34,798 nucleotides of DNA from CAYVKY01 sp964452115. GTDB taxonomy: Bacteria > Bacteroidota > Ignavibacteria > Tepidaquicellales > Tepidaquicellaceae. Shown in pieces: positions 33,605 through 34,798 of this stretch. The position numbers and the translations under genes were made by a program. Positions within the stretch are counted from its first letter, which is position 1, and each line of letters opens with the position of its first letter. The stretch lies in the NCBI GenBank assembly GCA_964452115.1, contig CAYVKY010000005.1, forward strand, positions 1-34,798, written 5' to 3'. Below the pieces are notes generated by a model, which saw nothing but the letters and a program-made list of their open reading frames with translations, was not told where the DNA came from and made no database searches.

Positions 33605-34337
33605 CGATGGAATCGGCGCAGACGGAATAGGCGCGCTGGCAGAAGAAATCAAAAAATTTGCAAACGTGATTGTTGTTGCTCCGCACACGCAGCAAAGCGC
33701 AGTCGGGCATTCAATCACCATGTCAAATCCGATAAGGGCAACGAAAAAATATATAAACAAAAAATTTTTCGGATATGCAGTGGAAGGCACACCCGCGGAT
33801 TCGGTGAAGCTTGCGGTGCACACGCTGCTCAAAGACAGAAAAATTGACATGCTGATTTCCGGAATCAATCAGGGAGCAAACACTGCAATTAACACACTGT
33901 ATTCGGGTACGGTGTCGGCGGCAACGGAAGGAACGATACTCGGACTTCCTTCATTTGCAATTTCTCTGACGAGTTATGTTTACAAAAATTTTTCACCCGC
34001 AGCAAAATTCGCGGCGCATCTATCGAAGATTATATTGAAAAACGGACTCCCGAAAGGCACCCTGCTCAACGTGAACGTACCGGCGGTTCCGGCATCCAAA
34101 ATCAAAGGCGTAAAAATTACAAAGCAGGGAAAATCGTCCTGGGACGACACTTACGAAAAGCGTATGGACCCGAACAAGCGGGAATATTACTGGCTCACCG
34201 GCAGAATGCTGAAGATGGATGAATCAATGGAGTATGACGTCAAGGCAGTTGACAGCAATTACATATCGGTAACACCGATTCATTACGACCTCACCGATTA
34301 TCCCCTTCTGGAAGAAATGAAAACCTGGAAGATATAA
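33570..34337 (+). CDS. surE: 5'/3'-nucleotidase SurE
   Basis: A 255-residue metal-dependent nucleotidase of normal length that dephosphorylates nucleoside monophosphates and is linked to stationary-phase survival. The N-terminal signature is ILISNDDGIGADGI (Asp12, Asp13). Next come VVAPHTQQSAVGHSIT, the YAVEGTPADSVKLAV block and SGINQGANTAINTLYSGTVSAATEG, which together hold the metal and phosphate ligands. It starts inside the end of obg (35-base overlap) and ends at a strong terminator, closing the 31497-34337 operon. Confidence 0.97.
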   Translation: MKQRPTILISNDDGIGADGIGALAEEIKKFANVIVVAPHTQQSAVGHSITMSNPIRATKKYINKKFFGYAVEGTPADSVKLAVHTLLKDRKIDMLISGINQGANTAINTLYSGTVSAATEGTILGLPSFAISLTSYVYKNFSPAAKFAAHLSKIILKNGLPKGTLLNVNVPAVPASKIKGVKITKQGKSSWDDTYEKRMDPNKREYYWLTGRMLKMDESMEYDVKAVDSNYISVTPIHYDLTDYPLLEEMKTWKI

Positions 34338-34360
34338 TTTAATTTAGAGTGATATTTTTT

Positions 34361-34390
34361 AAACCGGCATGAAATTCAGCCGGTTTTTTT
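34361..34390 (+). terminator. Intrinsic terminator after surE
   Basis: An 8-bp stem, AAACCGGC (34361-34368) with GCCGGTTT (34379-34386), has a 10-base loop and is followed by a T tract to 34390. It lies 23 bases after the surE stop. Confidence 0.9.
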
Positions 34391-34407
34391 ATTGTGCACA
34401 AAAAAAA

Positions 34408-34438
34408 CTGCTTTGAAGGCGGGGAGCCAACAAAGCAG
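34408..34438 (+). other. Nested stem-loop of unknown role
   Basis: The outer stem CTGCTTTG / CAAAGCAG (8 bp) and inner stem GGC / GCC enclose the loop GGGGA, separated by a symmetric AA/AA internal loop. There is no T tract after it, so it is not a standard terminator. It could be an RNA element or a protein-binding site. Confidence 0.4.
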
Positions 34439-34593
34439 CAATAATATGAAAAAAATATTACTTTGGTATTAAAATAAATAAATTAATATTTACATACAAC
34501 ATCAAAAAAATTTTCATTAATACAGACATCTATCCAAAATAAATAATATATTAATAGAGTTAGAATATATTCGAATTACGAAACTCGAAATGA

Positions 34594-34720
34594 AACCCCG
34601 GAGGGGTGACATAATTGTAGCACTGAGTTTCTCTTGTCTCTTTAACCCCGGCAGGGGTGACATATTTGTAACATTGAGTTTCTCTTTATTCCGAACCCCG
34701 GCGGGGTGGCATAAAATTTA
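34594..34720 (+). repeat. Three tandem hairpin repeats with exact 50-bp period
   Basis: The CCCCG of each copy begins at 34596, 34646 and 34696. Each has a small palindrome (CCCC-GGA-GGGG type) followed by GTGACAT, TTGTA and, in the first two, TGAGTTTCTCT. They belong to the same hairpin-plus-tail family as units A-D upstream of dnaA. Confidence 0.8.
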
Positions 34721-34745
34721 AATATCATAAATAATTTATATATTC

Positions 34746-34777
34746 TTCCTCACCGCGTAGCGGTGAAATGTTTGTAG
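34746..34777 (+). repeat. REP-like hairpin repeat, second copy of unit A
   Basis: It matches 21311-21342 at 31 of 32 positions; the only difference is TTTGTAG in place of TCTGTAG in the tail. The stem CACCGC/GCGGTG with loop GTA is at 34751-34765. Confidence 0.85.
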
Positions 34778-34798
34778 CACGTGAATGTATATTGACAT

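Larger units (their letters stand above)
34338..34798. other. Non-coding, repeat-rich end of the window
   Basis: No gene is visible. The region holds the surE terminator, a nested hairpin at 34408-34438, an AT-rich stretch (about 34440-34590), three 50-bp tandem hairpin units and one dispersed 32-nt hairpin unit. The next gene lies beyond the edge. Confidence 0.7.

Noticed and set aside
34594..34777. Regularly spaced repeats that could be read as a small CRISPR array
   Set aside because: The segments between the palindromes are themselves similar and not unique spacers, the repeat is a perfect hairpin with a variable core, and no cas gene is present.

Overview
The window looks like one scaffold piece from a bacterium of the Bacteroidota/Chlorobiota assemblage, most likely an Ignavibacteria-type lineage. 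The main evidence is a secreted protein ending in a type IX secretion sorting domain with the NYPNPFNPST signature (1927-3429). Supporting evidence is the moderate-to-low GC, the scarcity of Shine-Dalgarno sites in front of most genes, and two promoter candidates with a TTTG ... TATATTTC layout. The taxonomic call is an inference from these features, not a database match.

Layout from left to right. 1-1760 (minus): a carbon-starvation permease (cstA), cut by the window edge. 1927-4788: a T9SS-targeted secreted protein and a convergent M64 metallopeptidase that share a bidirectional terminator. 4957-10011: two tandem paralogous membrane histidine kinases with no response regulator beside them. 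10070-10648: a membrane-anchored glutathione peroxidase. 10778-13934: a compact plus-strand run of an eIF2B-alpha-like protein followed by the complete AmmeMemoRadiSam trio (amrS, amrB, amrA). 13936-16676 (minus): a nitrilase-family amidase and uvrC. 16775-17512: a Ric/ScdA di-iron repair protein. 17515-21139 (minus): methylmalonyl-CoA epimerase, mannose-1-phosphate guanylyltransferase and an unrecognised 701-residue acidic protein.

The region 21140-24483 looks like the replication origin neighbourhood: about 1 kb of non-coding DNA, dnaA, tspO, and another AT-rich intergenic stretch before recN. Both intergenic stretches carry many copies of TTATYAACA, one base away from the classical DnaA box. 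At 28630-28670, just upstream of mnmG (gidA), there are two 16-bp parS-like palindromes. Leftward genes are mostly on the minus strand just left of this zone and mostly on the plus strand to its right, which fits divergent replication.

24484-34337 carries recN, a DinB-family protein (minus), mnmG (minus), a diheme cytochrome c, an APC-family permease interrupted by a 100-N scaffold gap, an unrecognised 360-residue protein, obg and surE. The gap is flanked by the same 55 bp on both sides. Collapsing that overlap restores an intact permease frame, so the gap is almost certainly an assembly artefact.

Two intergenic zones (21311-21676 and 34594-34777) contain short hairpin repeats of one family (a hairpin, often with a GTA loop, then a tail ending near TTGTAG or CTGTAG). 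One 32-nt unit occurs in both zones, 13 kb apart, with a single mismatch. These look like REP-type mobile palindromes. No rRNA, tRNA, CRISPR array, prophage or complete insertion sequence was seen.
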